A DNA stretch of 64,000 nt from Oxytricha trifallax (taxonomy: Eukaryota > Ciliophora > Spirotrichea > Sporadotrichida > Oxytrichidae), in assembly GCA_000711775.1 (NCBI GenBank), contig ARYC01017612.1, forward strand, positions 1 through 64,000. Direction: 5' to 3'. Both the position numbers and the translations under genes were made by a program. Positions 13,601 to 25,530 of this stretch are shown here, in pieces. Numbering within the stretch: the stretch's first letter is position 1; each line of letters begins with the position of its first letter. Under the pieces are notes generated by a model. The model worked only from the letters and a program-made list of their open reading frames with translations. It did no database searches and was not told the DNA's origin.

Positions 13601-16600
13601 ATAAAAGTTTGAATATTAAATTTAGGATTTAATGTTACATTTAAAAGTAAGATTACTATACTTTATACCCACATTATTTTATAGATCCCTATTCTTCTTA
13701 CACTGGAATATTCTCAAGATTCCAACTACTTAACTACAGAGCAATATTGGCTGAGGACAGCGTTTTTAACATACAAAACTCAAGTTTCTATAACATGCAA
13801 ACGTTGTCTGATGGGGGAGTTATGAGACTCTAGAATTCAAATTTAACAATTAACAATTCCTTCGTTGTTAATAATAAAGCCTACAGAGGAGGTGCATTTT
13901 TTATGAGATGCTCAAAATGTAAAAAAATATTCTATTTATATTTCCTTATAGCTAAATCTTGCAAATATGATATTTCGAATACATTCTTTGATTATAACTT
14001 TGCTCTTTTATAAGGTGGAAGTTTTTATTTTACGAATTAGGCGCCATTAAAATCCTCAATTTCTAAAAAAAAAATATTCTAATTTTAGCATTAATGTTCC
14101 TAATCTATAAATGGTAAATCTGATAAATTTAAATAGTTTAAAAACAATTAGATTTTCTAAGGAATTTTTTTTAAGATTGTACTTTGACATAAATTGACTA
14201 TAATTGTCATTGTTAAAAAATATTTATAAAATTTAATTTACTTTTTACTTAACAACTCAAAATATTTAATTAAGAAATTAATATATAATATTTTTGTCTT
14301 TGCCTTTCTTCAATTATTAATTGTTAACTGATAAATTATATTATTTTGAATAAAAAGACAAAATAAAAATAATTAATGGAAATATTATTTGTGTTTTTAT
14401 TATTTGATAACTTCACTTAATCATTTGGAATGTATAATTATGCTCCTTATGGAAGTAATAAGTAAATTTATTTCTCTTTATAAATTCAATTATTTATGAA
14501 GCAACAATTATTTTTTAAAAACTTACTTTTATTGTAAATAATTATCTAAAAATTATTAAAAAACTTTTTCATCGCAAAAATTTGCATTAAGGAAATCTTA
14601 GATTGGAAATGAATTTATAAATTATGTTTTAATTCACTAATTTATTTAAGTTGATTCATTTACTAATAAATTAAAACAAACAACCTTAATATCTATCATT
14701 TTGAAGATATTTAATGTGTTTCATCGTATAAAATTAAAAAATTATATTATCAATTTCAATTAATTATTAAATTATCTAATAATTATAGAAATAACTAAAT
14801 GTTGCAAGTTACCCAGTAGGAGTGAGGCTAATTGATATTGATCAGACAGATCATATTGCAAGTGGATAACTTTACATGGGTACAATTATGGTAGAGTTAA
14901 TTGATGTTAATGGCAACAGGCTTAATACTGATTCACTATCGTAAGTTTAATTTGTGATTAAATTATACCTATAGAAACATCCAAATAAAATCATTTGATG
15001 GTGTTGGTATAATTATGGGAAAGAGATAAGTATAAGTAGTCAATGGAGTTGCTACTTTTTCAAATCTTTATTTTTCAGCAGTGCCTGGATCTCAGCAAGT
15101 AACCTATCAATTCTTTTCTCCAAACATTAACACAGCACAACTTTATTAAATTTTACCTTAAATACCAAGAGATCAAATAAACAACGAGACTATTCAGTTG
15201 AATTTCAGAGAATGCCTAGAAGGTGAAATTATCATAGACGACTAGTAAGCAAATAAAATAGTATGAAACTTATTTTTTTTAGATGTTTTGAGTGTGAAGG
15301 TGGCTCTTATTCTTTATACCTTGGTGCTACTAAGTGTAATGAATGCTTGGATAATGCTGATTGCCTAGGAGGATCCCAACTGAGTGTTAAACCAGGCTTT
15401 TGGAAGTCCTCATACGACTCAACTTAAATTATTGAGTGTTTGAATCCTGGGGCTTGCCTTGGAGGAGTTATCTTAAATTAGAATTCTAGCCCAGATTAAT
15501 AAAATATTATATATTAATTATGATACTCTTTGCAAACCGGGATATGGAGGAAATCTTTGCGAGATATGCGTCGTTTATAATGGATTGAAATATAACAAGA
15601 TTTCTACAAATGAATGCGGCCAGTGTCCCCAAATGATTTTATATAATTAATGTATCAATGAATTTAGCAATATTGACTATGGCTGGATTAGTATTAGCTC
15701 TTATTGCTGTCTTATCAGTATTGATATACCTTAATCTCAGATCAACAAAATAATTAAAATAATATAAATGAATAGATATTAAATTTAATGTTAGTAATAT
15801 AATTCTTGATTTAGTTTATATAAAAAATTATAGTTTAGTATATTTTCTAGAATACCTGAACATTATAAAAATTTTTCTTTAAAATTTAAAGAGTATAGAT
15901 AGGTTAATTATTATATATATTTAAAATGAAGATTTTGATAATTAATATCATAATTAACTCATACATTATTCAGATAATACCTCATTTATTTTTAAAACTA
16001 ATTTTTTTAATTTTATATTTTCTTACTTTTAATACATAATTTTTATATGAAACAAAAGAGAGTGAATTAAATGTGCTTTTGAGAATAATGACAAACTATC
16101 TTTAAATCATGACCACAGCAGCTGCTTTTAACTTAGATTGGCCCTCTGCTTTTAAAGATTATCTGAATTTTTTCACTATTTTTGGGGAAACCTTCGAGGG
16201 TTTTACTAATTTCGATTGTTTCATAGAGTATCTAGGAGTTTATTTTTACAGTAAATTAGATTAATTAATTAATTTTTATAAGTTGACAATATAAGCTCAG
16301 ATAGCAGTAACTACTACTATAAAGCTTTGTTTATATCTTTTCTGCCTATTTTGATAATATCAGTTTATGCTGTTGTGCTTGTGATCGTGAACAAATTTAG
16401 AAAAGCTGGCAAGAAAAATCTCAAAAACTAGATCATTGTCTCATGTGTCGTAGTGCTCTTTACAATCCATCCCACACTCACCAAGTTCTTATTTGGTTTA
16501 TATAAACTAAATTTAATCGAAGATATTGTCTCTATTCTTCCTAAAGTTTAAATTCATTTCGTCATAATTTTCCATAAGTTTAATTGCATAGAGATAAATA

Positions 16601-19570
16601 AGGATGAGTACTATTTAAAGAACGATCTCTAATTGAGATGCTGGAGTGGCCCACATTTACGGTGGACTTTAACGATTGGTTTACCTGCCATTGGAGTCTG
16701 GGTAGTGGGTGCTCCCTTGTTTCTACTGGTAATATTGTATAAAAATAGGAAACTACTTAACAAACAAATCATTCTGAGGAGGTATAAGATGATTTATCAG
16801 GGATTGAGGAGAGAAAAGTTCTATTGGGAATATATCAATATTACAAGAAAAGTTTAATATAAATAATAATTTAATAATTTGAAATATATCAATTGATTTT
16901 ATAATATTACTGATGAAAGTAAGATTATGAAAATTTAATTATGTTATTTTATTTTCTGCTAATTAATTAATTGATTAAAATACATGTCATTATTTAATTA
17001 AATTTTAAAGATAGAAATTATATTTTAAGCCAATTTAATAACAAAATTTAATTATTAAAAATAAATAAGTGTTGATCCATTAATTTAAAATTGTTTTTTC
17101 TTTAATTCTATTTCAATAGAATTAAGTCACTTTAAATGCTAATTTTTCTTTTTATCTATTAATTATGAAATTATCTCTTAACTATTTGATTTTTTCTTAT
17201 TTTTTAAAATTAAAAGAAAAGTGCTTTTGATTGTAGTGAATGTCTTTTTCTCGATGTACAACGAGACTTTCAAAGTGCTTCTATCTATGATTATTCTGAC
17301 ATTCCTCCTATAAAAGCAAAAATCTATAAAACCTTATCAAAATCCAATGATAAACATAATTGAACAGAGAGAATATATGGCCACTTGCTCAGTATTTAAA
17401 TCAGTTATTATTAATAAATTTATAGTAAAATAATTTATAAAGTATTTTTCGCATCACTGTTCTTTGTTAATGATGAGATATCAGATACTATTAAATTCAT
17501 TGCAATCGCCATTATAATCATGTTTAACGTTAATTTCTATGCTCTGTGGATACTTGGGATTACTGATTGTAGCAAACACAGATACATCGTTTTCATTAAT
17601 CAACTCCTTATAATTAAAACAATCAGTTTTTAAACTAATTAATATTCTTAATGCAATTTTAGGATTATATTTTATATAATTATTTTACAAAAACTATAAA
17701 TAATGTAATGTAAAAATATGAGATCTCTACTTTTTTCCTGTTAAAGATATACAATTACCATTGCTCAATGTTTCGAATACTTTTAAGTGAAATTAATATA
17801 CAAATTAAGTTATAATAAGGAGTAATTCTATAATTTTATTCATTTATTTACTGCTTTATAATAAGTAATACAGCAATCACTTAAAATAATTAAGAAATAG
17901 CGTCTTTCAATTTGAGTTAATTCCACTATATAGAATTCATTAATTGCATAAAATATATGAATTCTCTCTATATTTATTATAGACGAGTTCTTAGACCTCT
18001 GTACAAATACGATCTACCACAATTACTATAAAGTTCCTAAGGTTTAGGCAACAGCAATAAAACCATACAATTTCTAAAAGCTCATGATAAACAGCTCAGT
18101 TCATAGGTAAAAAATGAAAACAGCATTAAGCATACTTCAGTACTTAAACATAACAACGATATGTCAAAAACACTTGATTTATCAAATAATAATGATTATC
18201 AGATTCAGCCTGGAAATTCAAGTCAAATTGATCCTACTAATTTGATTATTTTTACATAGATAATATTATGATATGTAGTAGTTATAACGTAAATTTACTT
18301 TTATATTGAATCTGGATTAACCTCCCACATTTAATGATGCAGAAACTAAAAAATTCCTGATCTAAAGCAAAAATATCAAGCATGTAAAATCAAGCTCTAA
18401 AAAGACAAAAATTTACTCAAACATTTAAAATCTAGATCAAATACTGGATTAGAACAAAAAACCCAACAGGTATAGTTCTAATAATAATGATGATAGGAAA
18501 ATGGTACAGAAAACCCTAAGTAATATAAGTGCAATTACCGATAACAATTTATTGATGCCACAGCAAACTAGAATAGATTTCACTTCCAATTTTAATGATT
18601 AGGGTTCTTTTATAAACACTAACTTCGATCAAGCTATTATCAAATATAATAAATACCACATTCATAGAGATAGTAGTTTAATTTTTGTTTGCATAGTAGT
18701 CACTAAATAGCTTTTAAATCGTCTGAAAACAGACTGCCAAGCAGCAATGAAATCTAGCAGCATAAGCTATTTAAAGAAGTATTTATGGACTCAGAGAAAA
18801 GAAAGAATGAAAAGGATTTATATGAAGGAAGAAAAGGAGCTAAGCGACCTATTGACAAGAGTAAATCAAGAGTATTTTATAAAGTTTATTTATCTGAGAT
18901 ATTATCACTTATTTTGTGAAGTATATTTAGGAGCTGGAATGAATGATGATTTGACTAAGGATTAATTGCAGCCCAGCTCAATGATATATAATAATAATTT
19001 AATGCTTAATAGAATTTTATGATGCAACAATCAGGGAATGATTACTTCGAGTTTTTAGGTAAATAGAGAGACGTAGTAAAAAAAGAAAGCCAAATTATTT
19101 ACTTGAATTAACCCTATGATAATGCAAATAACAGAAAAGAATCAGACAGGTACATGATGATTAACATATCCAAAGTGGAGAGCGTATCTCCAGTGCAGTC
19201 AAATAAGGGTTAGATAAGCCATAAAACACCTAAATTTAGAAAGAATAAGCACAATTCTGCTATTGATGCTGATAATGTAGAAGACTATAGTAAAATGATA
19301 AGGAGTAAAAATAGTATGTTTGATGATACTCAACACAGAAGAAGAATTAAAACCAAGAAGATCAAATCTAATATTCATAAAAAATTTCACACGATTTCAA
19401 TAATTTTGATGAATCACCATCTATATTTGAGTTTTGAAATTGTTTTTGTTTATTAACGTGAGGTCTTACTAGAACGATAATCCCTCCATAACAAAAAGTC
19501 TGAGTTAAAATTACAATTATCCAGTAGAAATTATTTCAAGAGCCTTCAATCATTAATCCTCAAAAATTGA
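1611..19570 (+). CDS. Large parallel beta-helix multi-pass membrane protein, many MDSs
   Basis: Not a named family that I recognise; architecture typical of giant ciliate surface proteins. The ectodomain is repeated Asn/Ser/Ile/Phe-rich beta-helix strands seen at 1611-1915, 3965-4150, 6260-7130, 8170-8510, 9225-9500, 10789-11049, 11745-11880 and 13685-14070. At 14805-15245 lies a beta-rich domain, then after an intron a Cys-rich GCC/EGF-like block (15284-15640; CNECLDNADC, CKPGYGGNLCEIC). Membrane helices follow at 15665-15745, 16325-16400, 16435-16500, 16660-16740 and 17230-17320. A Q/N/K-rich cytosolic tail occupies about 18100-19570. Intron 1796-1842 joins ...NSTEP to DDDDEIVLAGQTD in frame. 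Removal of the TBE at 1916-3552 with one ATT, and of the insert at 11050-11736 with one ACTATGGA, each restores the frame. The start codon and many MDS borders are unresolved, and the stop is approximate. N-terminal segments may lie further left. Confidence 0.7.
1916..3552 (+). mobile_element. Internally deleted TBE carrying a kinase ORF, inserted in a gene
   Basis: The left end CAAAACCCAAAACCCC starts at 1916. The degenerate right end GATTTGGGATTTTG stops at 3552. ATT is duplicated at 1913-1915 and 3553-3555. The terminal sequence matches that of the element at 1-839. Only 1637 bp long against about 4.1 kb for a full TBE. After some 35 codons resembling the transposase N terminus (LDLLRALMYGES), the sequence jumps to the kinase part of the 57-kDa TBE protein (LHEMGYVH, then VLGTPGYFP and DMW, about 2550-2780). 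A foldback element lies inside at 2991-3404. Removing the element plus one ATT joins NSSVT to FRNLIFKSN of the host gene in frame. Confidence 0.85.
2991..3404. mobile_element. Degenerate foldback (MITE-like) element inside a TBE
   Basis: Ends TTACAGGAATACATTCAATT and (inverted) TTGTAGGAATACATTAGATT match the terminal 20 bp of the 417-bp foldbacks at 12147 and 13003. The internal segment still shows TAAAGTCCAGC and ATTACGGGACC, diverged relatives of their arms. The terminal TA duplication is no longer clear. An old copy nested in the TBE at 1916-3552. Confidence 0.7.
4372..4450 (+). other. Short coding-like segment, frame undecided
   Basis: A segment with clearly less A+T than its surroundings, followed by an intron-donor-like GTAAGT at 4451. 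Two forward frames stay open. One gives EDGILHIRSSEECWNAIDS; the other starts ATG and reads MAFFTQEAQKNAGMRL. It may be an MDS of the surrounding membrane-protein gene or of another gene. A run of nine G (4497-4505) lies just downstream. Confidence 0.35.
5158..6163. mobile_element. 1006-bp foldback element with 453-bp arms
   Basis: Two nearly identical inverted arms (5158-5610 and 5711-6163) surround a spacer of about 100 bp. The ends are TTAAGCGAGTATAATC, flanked on both sides by TA, the target expected for a Tc1/mariner-type MITE. The arms contain a (GTTATT/ACTGCT)-like simple stretch and no transposase. The spacer holds a short open frame (QSDEDDNKEYDDIYEKNQ then TGA). It sits inside the membrane-protein locus and must be removed from it. 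Near-identity of the arms suggests recent origin or gene conversion. Confidence 0.85.
7398..7629. repeat. Degenerate short copy of the TTGTAGGAATACATT foldback family
   Basis: Begins TTGTAGGAATACATTCGATT after TA (7396-7397) and ends near 7629 with the inverted, decayed ATCAAATACATTTCTATAA. The internal palindrome is only partly kept (AATAAATTTATTATTTAATA matches AATATTAAATAATAAATTTATT). Shorter than the 417-bp copies, so internally deleted and old. Confidence 0.6.
10110..10150. repeat. Remnant of the foldback family core
   Basis: CTGGACTCTACTATAGGTGG resembles CTGGACTTTACTATTGGCGG in the arms of the 417-bp foldbacks. The terminal repeats could not be found around it, so only a fragment is claimed. 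Confidence 0.35.
11050..11736 (+). mobile_element. SINE-like insert with (AAT)n tail, flanked by an 8-bp repeat
   Basis: A 687-bp block with visibly higher G+C than its surroundings and no long reading frame. ACTATGGA occurs just before it (11042-11049) and just after it (11737-11744). There are no terminal inverted repeats. The 3' end is a run of AAT triplets (11715-11732), as expected for a non-LTR retroposon tail. Near the 5' end TAGTAAGTTGGG (about 11065) and AATTCGAAACC (about 11107) loosely resemble Pol III A and B boxes at tRNA-like spacing. That resemblance is weak. Removing it with one ACTATGGA makes RQDSIITM continue into DDIRFYNVNMQ of the beta-helix protein, so the host deletes it precisely. 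It could instead be an ordinary IES of unusual composition. Confidence 0.6.
12147..12563. mobile_element. 417-bp palindromic foldback (MITE), copy 1
   Basis: Almost the whole length is one inverted repeat with a loop of about 30 bp around 12335-12365. The ends are TTGTAGGAATACATTTGATT, flanked by TA on both sides (12145-12146, 12564-12565), the hallmark of Tc1/mariner-type MITEs. There is no coding capacity. It lies between beta-helix segments of the membrane-protein gene. Confidence 0.9.
13003..13419. mobile_element. 417-bp palindromic foldback (MITE), copy 2
   Basis: Same length, ends and arm sequence as the copy at 12147, with TA at 13001-13002 and 13420-13421. The loop (about 13195-13235) is in the opposite orientation relative to copy 1. 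It sits only 440 bp from copy 1. Confidence 0.9.
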
Positions 19571-19948
19571 ACAAAATCAATGATATAAAGTACATTACAA
19601 AGATTAAAACCAATAAAGTATAAATAAAATTATGCTAAGTATAGTTATTTCATAAGATAATTTAATTTAATCATTTCTAACTCAAGATTTCATTAAATCA
19701 TTATATAATTATAAAATCTAAAGCATTTTTGGAAAATTTAACTGATAAATTAATGATATCAATTTTAAAATTATTTGAGATATTATAATAGTTTTACTTC
19801 CCAAAATTATTTTGGTATATTGTTGGAAAGTAAAAATAAGTAGCACAATAGACCATGATTTATTTGAATATTTGCGAATAATGGCATGCGAATAAGGTGT
19901 AATTTATAAAATAGTATAATAATTATAATCTTTGATAATAATTGAAAA
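19571..19948. other. AT-rich gap between two plus-strand genes
   Basis: Nothing recognisable apart from simple AT-rich sequence. It may contain the 3' end of the membrane-protein gene if its true stop is later than 19570. Confidence 0.5.
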
Positions 19949-21496
19949 ATGAATATGCCCCAATCGTAGTAGCAGCAGCATGTTAGCACTCATGCCAGTC
20001 TCACGCAGAGACCTATTCCTGGCATGCCTCTACCCAATCAGCAATTCATGATGCAACCACCACCACAGTAGCATAGTATGTAACAATCATAAACAGGTAT
20101 TAATCATACTGGGTAATATAACATACTTATTAAACTCAAATACTTATAGTAATGTTTATTAAATATCTTAATATAAGTTTACCTCTTTTTTAGATAAATG
20201 ATGAACAATTTGTAGATGCAAAATTAGACGCAATAGTAGTAGAATTTCCCTCAACATGCCATTAACTAAGATGTAACATAAAAATCAATGTATACTATCT
20301 TAAATTAGTAGTAAATAAAGCAATAGCAATAGATGGTGAATGTAGTGCCCACACTTTATGTGAGAAATCTCAATGATAAAATCAAAACAGATGGTAAGAA
20401 ATATGCTTTTTCTTCATGAATTTTTAAAATGGTTGCTACTCAATAAATTGAATTCATTTCCTAATGGACAAAGAATCCAAAATCTTTTTATTCAATTATA
20501 TTTATACAATGCTTTTATAGAGATGAAGATAACGCTGTTTCACTTGTTCTCACAGGTGGGTGAAGTGATTGAAATAAACATGAGAAATACAAATAATTCA
20601 CAAAAACTCAGAGGTCAGGCTTTCATAGTATTTAGAGAGCAAGATATGGCTGATCGTGGGCTTCAAGAACTTAAGGGTTTCAACCTATTCGGAAAGAGTA
20701 TTGTAAGTGAAGCATAATATAAATTCGAATGACTCTATAAACTAACAAAATCATTTAAATTCATGAACTATTCCGTAAATATCTTATTTATTAATTATAG
20801 GACATTCAATATGCAAAACAAAACAGCGATGTGACGTTGAAGAACAAGGGAGTTTTCGATGACAGCATTCGATTAAACCGCAGATAAAAAAGAAAACAAA
20901 AAGACGGTAATAAATCATATTTATATATTAATTATATGAAATAGAATTAAAAAGGAAAGAAAAGAAGGAGAAGCTTGTAATTGCAGAGTAGCAATTGAAG
21001 CAGCAGCTCAATTATAAAGAAATGGCGCTTAAACAGTCAAATGCAATTGCAATCGATAATCTTAAATTATTATCATGAATATGACTATTAATCACTGTAT
21101 TAATAATATTTTAATTTAATCTTCCAGGAAATTACAACTAGTTATTGCTTCAGGAATTATTGAGAAACTATCCAGGAGTTGCAGACTACAACCTAGACGT
21201 TGAAAAGCACGTTGCTATAATAAATTAAATATTAGATAAATTATGTTATTACCGAATATGTAAAATTTTATACCGTACACTTCCACACTTCTAATGATGC
21301 CAAAGTTGCACTTGCAGGTAAAATAATCATCAATGTTAAATTCAATATAACCGTAGGTTTGAATTAATATTGCTGAATTAAATTAAACAATGAGATTTAT
21401 TATGAGTCCCTTAATTTATTGCTAATTTATTTCTTTTTGTAATATCAAATTGACAGCGAAGGCACCCAATTAAGAGTGACATTTGTAACAAACTGA
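19949..21496 (+). CDS. U1A/U2B''-type spliceosomal protein with two RRMs
   Basis: The start MNMPQSQQQQ begins a Q-rich leader. RRM1 begins VVPTLYVRNLNDKIK (RNP2) and continues after an intron with FHLFSQVGEVIEI and LRGQAFIVFRE (RNP1), then DIQYAKQNSDV. The order and wording match the U1A/U2B''/SNF family, which binds U1 or U2 snRNA stem-loops in the spliceosome. A basic coiled linker (KRKEKKEKLVIAEQQLKQQ) leads to a short RRM2 (LLLQELLRNYPGV, DAKVALAG, EGTQLRVTFVTN, TGA stop). In-frame introns with GT/AG ends lie at 20394-20520, 20703-20800 and 20907-20944. Further inserts near 20098-20192, 21060-21127 and in RRM2 were not fully resolved. Whether it serves U1, U2 or both cannot be told. Confidence 0.85.
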
Positions 21497-21669
21497 GAAA
21501 ATCCCAATAAAGAGATAAGATTGTAGTATTGTTGTATAATCTGCTATAATTAAATTAATTTAAAACTTTGCAAAGTGCTAATACAATTACTGTCAAAGCT
21601 TATAATTAATACTCTAACTAACATTTCATCTATACTATCGATTTTAAATTTATTTTTATTTCATATATT

Positions 21670-22997
21670 TCAAGGTTGCTCATCCATCCACCTGACTCTC
21701 TTGCCGCCATTCCATTCGCCGTCTCTTTACTGACCATTTATTGCAACGAAAGTACCTCTACCATGCTGTTTACCATTATACCATTCTCCTATGTATTGAC
21801 GACCATCAGGCCAGTGAAACACTCCATGACCTTACTTTTTATCTTCCATATATTCTCCCTCGTATCGTCTCCCATCTGACCATGTGAATATTCCTTTCCC
21901 ATGCATCTTGTTCAGTCTCCACTATCTGAGTAATATTATATGAAGTATTATATTAATATGTAAAACTATCCAGTGAAAGTACGACCATCTGACCATGAAT
22001 ACTATCCATCTCCTTCGATGTTGTTATTGATAAATTAGCCTTCATACACAGACCCATCAGACCATATAAACTTGCCTCTTCCATGCTTTTTTCCATGCAC
22101 ATAGTCACCTTCATAGAGTGCTCCATCTGGCCACTGTTCTTTTCCTTTGCCATGCTATTTGTCTTCTTTCCACTAGCCCTCATACTAAGCTCCATCCATG
22201 TGCGTATATCTACCGTATCCCTCTGCTTTGTCATTCAACCAGTCTCCCTCGTAAACATCTCCGTCTGCGTGAATCAATCTTCCACGACCGTTTGCCTAAT
22301 CATTCAACCAAAATCCCTCGTAGTAAGATCCATCTGGCCATATCTGCGAGCCTCTACCCTCTCTTTTATTTTATATTGGGTTCCTAGAAATCAAAAATTA
22401 ATACATGATTGCTTTATTCAAGCCTTAAATTTACAGAATATAAGGATTTTTTAGCTAAACAAATCTTGTAATATTTTTGAGTGAAGTTCAACAGAAATAT
22501 TAACTTACCATTCACCGATATAAATAGCACCATTTTATAACTTTTAAGGTTGTCTTTATTCTTTTGCACCTTAGATTTTTGGATTTTAATTTTACTCATA
22601 GTTGAATGGACCTAAGCGCTCACTTATTTGCTATAAAAGTCGTTAATAATTCAAAATTTAAGCTTATTTAATGGTTTACTCTTATTAAAGGTAGAAGCGA
22701 TATTTAACTTTTAATATTATATTTAAATTATCTTCTTAAGAATAATCAATATAATGGTACTTATTTATTAAAACTTTCATGAATTGATTCGATGGGCATA
22801 TTGGGTGTTGGGTAAGTAGTGGAAGTACCGTATTTATCATTTTTCATCTAGGCGTATTGCTTCCTAGCTTTGAAAGCCCTGAAATTCTTCTGAATTGTTA
22901 CTACTTATTCCTCTTTGTTCTTCCTGTCAGTTGTTATGTTCTTAAATTCGTCTCTGTCTTTTTAGTCTTCATTTATACAAGTACACGCATTTCCCAT
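21670..22997 (-). CDS. IQ-motif and MORN-repeat protein, likely membrane-anchored
   Basis: The start [12 protein letters not shown] has Gly2 for N-myristoylation and Cys5/Cys7 for palmitoylation, so membrane anchoring is inferred. An IQ-like helix ([17 protein letters not shown]), a possible calmodulin site, follows. Then come nine MORN repeats (consensus DGxxYEGxW...GxG), from NGAIYIGEW near 22525 to DGRQYIGEW near 21770. The protein ends RVRWMDEQP then TGA at 21670-21672. A GT/AG intron lies at 22384-22508. A 44-bp IES at 21921-21964 is flanked by ACTATC; its removal joins GRTFTGQ to [10 protein letters not shown] in frame. The junction between the N-terminal segment (to about 22785) and the MORN part (from about 22645) is unresolved. 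MORN proteins often act as scaffolds at membranes or cilia; no specific function is assigned. Confidence 0.85.
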
Positions 22998-23224
22998 TGT
23001 TTAAAATATTAAAGAGCAGGGGTTAATGTTTATTAGATAATTTATGTGATAAGCAATTTAATTTAATTTACCCATAATTAATTTTAATAAATTATTGAGA
23101 TTTACAAGAATTAAATTTTATCTGCTAGTTTTATATGCAGATTTTTACCTCAAATTTATAATATATGTAGACAATTTAAATGATTTAATATATATGTTGA
23201 TTAATATTATATTGTGATTTTAAT

Positions 23225-25530
23225 TCACTTCTCGTACTTTTAATCAATCCATATTGGGATTTGAGTCGTTTTGATGTCTGCTTCTGTTAAGTTCTGGTCT
23301 ATAGTCTTCCACCACGACTCTATCTTGCAGTTCTTTGCCTTTAATATGCTCCAATTTCTAAGTCTTTACTATGTATTCAAGTCCTCCCTTGTCTCCTTGA
23401 GATTTAAGCTTGTCAAGCAGATGCATCTTATGAGATTCCAATTCCTCAATACGTTTGTTTAGTGCGGACACCGACTGGAACATCTCATCATGTTTGCGTT
23501 TGTAGTAGTTCACATCCTCTTCTGCTTCCTTTAATTTTTGAATGAGCATTCTAATAAAAAAGAGAGTTAATCTTAACTATTCTGTTTTGATTCTCAGATT
23601 CTTTAAGTGACTAACTGGCTTAATCCAAATGAGTTTTCATGTTTGATCTTGCAGCTATGGCTTGTAATGATAATCTCTCTTTTCTCTCGAGTTCATGCTT
23701 TAAGTCGTCTCTTTCCTTCAGGAGTGATTGATACTTCTTTACTGCATCCTTATTTATAAGTAGTTATCAGATAAACTAAGCAAAATGAAAATAGACAAAT
23801 TAAACCTTCATGGTCTCTTCAGCATCATCTTTTTCTTTCTTGCATTGATTTCTGAATACAGCTTCAGCTCTGAACATAGATGGTAGTAGCTCAGCATCTT
23901 GCTTGATTTTCTCCAATTCTGCTGCTAGGTCTTTCTGATACTTTCTTGTCTCCTTTAAACGAGGAATGTATTAATTAAATTAAAATCATATAATTCATTG
24001 TATTTATTAATTATACCAGGTTTTGAGTCTATTTCTCTCATCCTCAGAGTTTTTCTATAAAACAATACATTAAATTATTTTATTTTTATACATACCAATT
24101 GATGCTTGAGTTTAATCTATAGTCCCTCCATGTTTTTAATAGTCCTCATTTTGTCTTCATTATTCAATTGCTATATTTACAGCTCATTCTTCAACTTCTC
24201 TACTGACTAGTGTAGCTCTAATAAGTTCTTAGAGTCATTTTCTCTATTTGCAATGAGTGAAAGTTTTAAATTCTGATTTTCATCTTCTAGCAAGTTCTTC
24301 TGCTTGTACACTAGCTCTAACTCCTCTCTCAAAGTGATCTGAACTGGGTTGGAATCCGTGAACTTCATAAGTTTCTCGGAAGATAATTTGAAATTCTTCT
24401 TTATAAGATTCTCCATTTCTACGAAACCATCACATAGGGCTTCCAAATTAGGGACTGAATCGGAGGCATTCTCATTGTTTATTGAGTAGATACCTGTTGA
24501 GTTCAAGTCTACCTCGTTATAGAAGATCTTTGAGGGGATGTAGTGCAATTACTCTTTTAAGTCATTTATGGTGTTTATTGCTTCAACAACCTCTGAAATA
24601 GTTAAAATTAAAAGACTAAATGGATTTACTTGAGTGCACAAACTCATCTGATTGGATATTTCAATATAAATAATATTAACTACAAATGGATTAATAAGAT
24701 ATTTAAATCCATCCAAATGACGAGCTTCCTATAGAGAATACCCATAAATACCTGCTTCTACAAATGATCCTTCAGATTCATTAATTTGGATATCAAGGCC
24801 ATATGATCAGAGTCTATTAAGAAATTATTATTTTATATGTATATTACTTGGATCTTGAGCGAAGCCTAAGACTTTAGTGACCTCATTCTTCATGGAATCC
24901 GTTATGATTCTCCATTAATTCTCAATGTCTATATTTTGGGTATTAGTATAAGAGTAATATAAATTATGCTATGCTTACTCTCTTTTTTTTGTTTGTTGGC
25001 ATATTGCTGAGGAAGTGAGAGCACATTTTTGCAAATTGTCATCAAATCTTGAATTTCCTTTGATAGTTAAGTGACCAAGTGATCGAAAAAATCCTTCTTT
25101 AATTCCCCACCGCCTTCTGCTGTCTTTGTTCCACCGTTATCCAATTCATCCAACAGTTTTGACTATTCAAGTAAAGATTAATAAATATTATTGATAAAAG
25201 ATTGGTTGTGTAATTTAACATAAATATTAAGAGTGAAGACTCTCACTTTTAAACTTATACAGAAAGTGACAGTTAACATGAAAATAAATAATAAAATCTC
25301 ATAACTTACTTGTTTTATTAGATCATCTGTGAGGCCATGTAGGTTCTTTCTCCACACTTCCACTCTATCTTTAGTCTGCCCATCAGCTCTTGAAAGTCTA
25401 TAATATTTTAATTTTACAATGAATAAGAAATTAAGTTAATCCTTATAATAGGAAGCTAAACCTACTCGACTCTTCCTTGCTTGAATTTATTCATTAAATT
25501 CCTGGTGGTGTTCATCACATTTTAATCCAT
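23225..25530 (-). CDS. Coiled-coil protein, unrecognised
   Basis: Start MDQNVMNTTRNLMNKFKQ at 25530; stop TGA at 23225-23227 after PIWIDQKYEK. Charged, heptad-like helices dominate: LREELELVYKQKNLLEDEN, KYQKDLAAELEKIKQ, KKYQSLLKERDDLKHELERK, KLKEAEEDVNYYKRKHDEM. There are no membrane segments or catalytic motifs. Several AT-rich inserts break the frame (for example 25165-25310, 24940-24990, 24600-24760, 23975-24015 and 23755-23805); borders were not all fixed. The overall look is of a cytoskeletal, basal-body or ciliary coiled-coil protein, but this is only an impression. Its first codon is about 400 bp from the 3' end of the GST gene, which lies on the same strand. Confidence 0.75.

Noticed and set aside
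15245-15283. IES between the beta-rich domain and the Cys-rich block
   Set aside because: It has GTAAG...TTTTTTTTAG borders and no pointer repeat, so it is an ordinary spliceosomal intron.
21676-22454. Three overlapping plus-strand open frames
   Set aside because: Shadows of the MORN-repeat gene on the minus strand, whose repeats and TGA stop are unambiguous.
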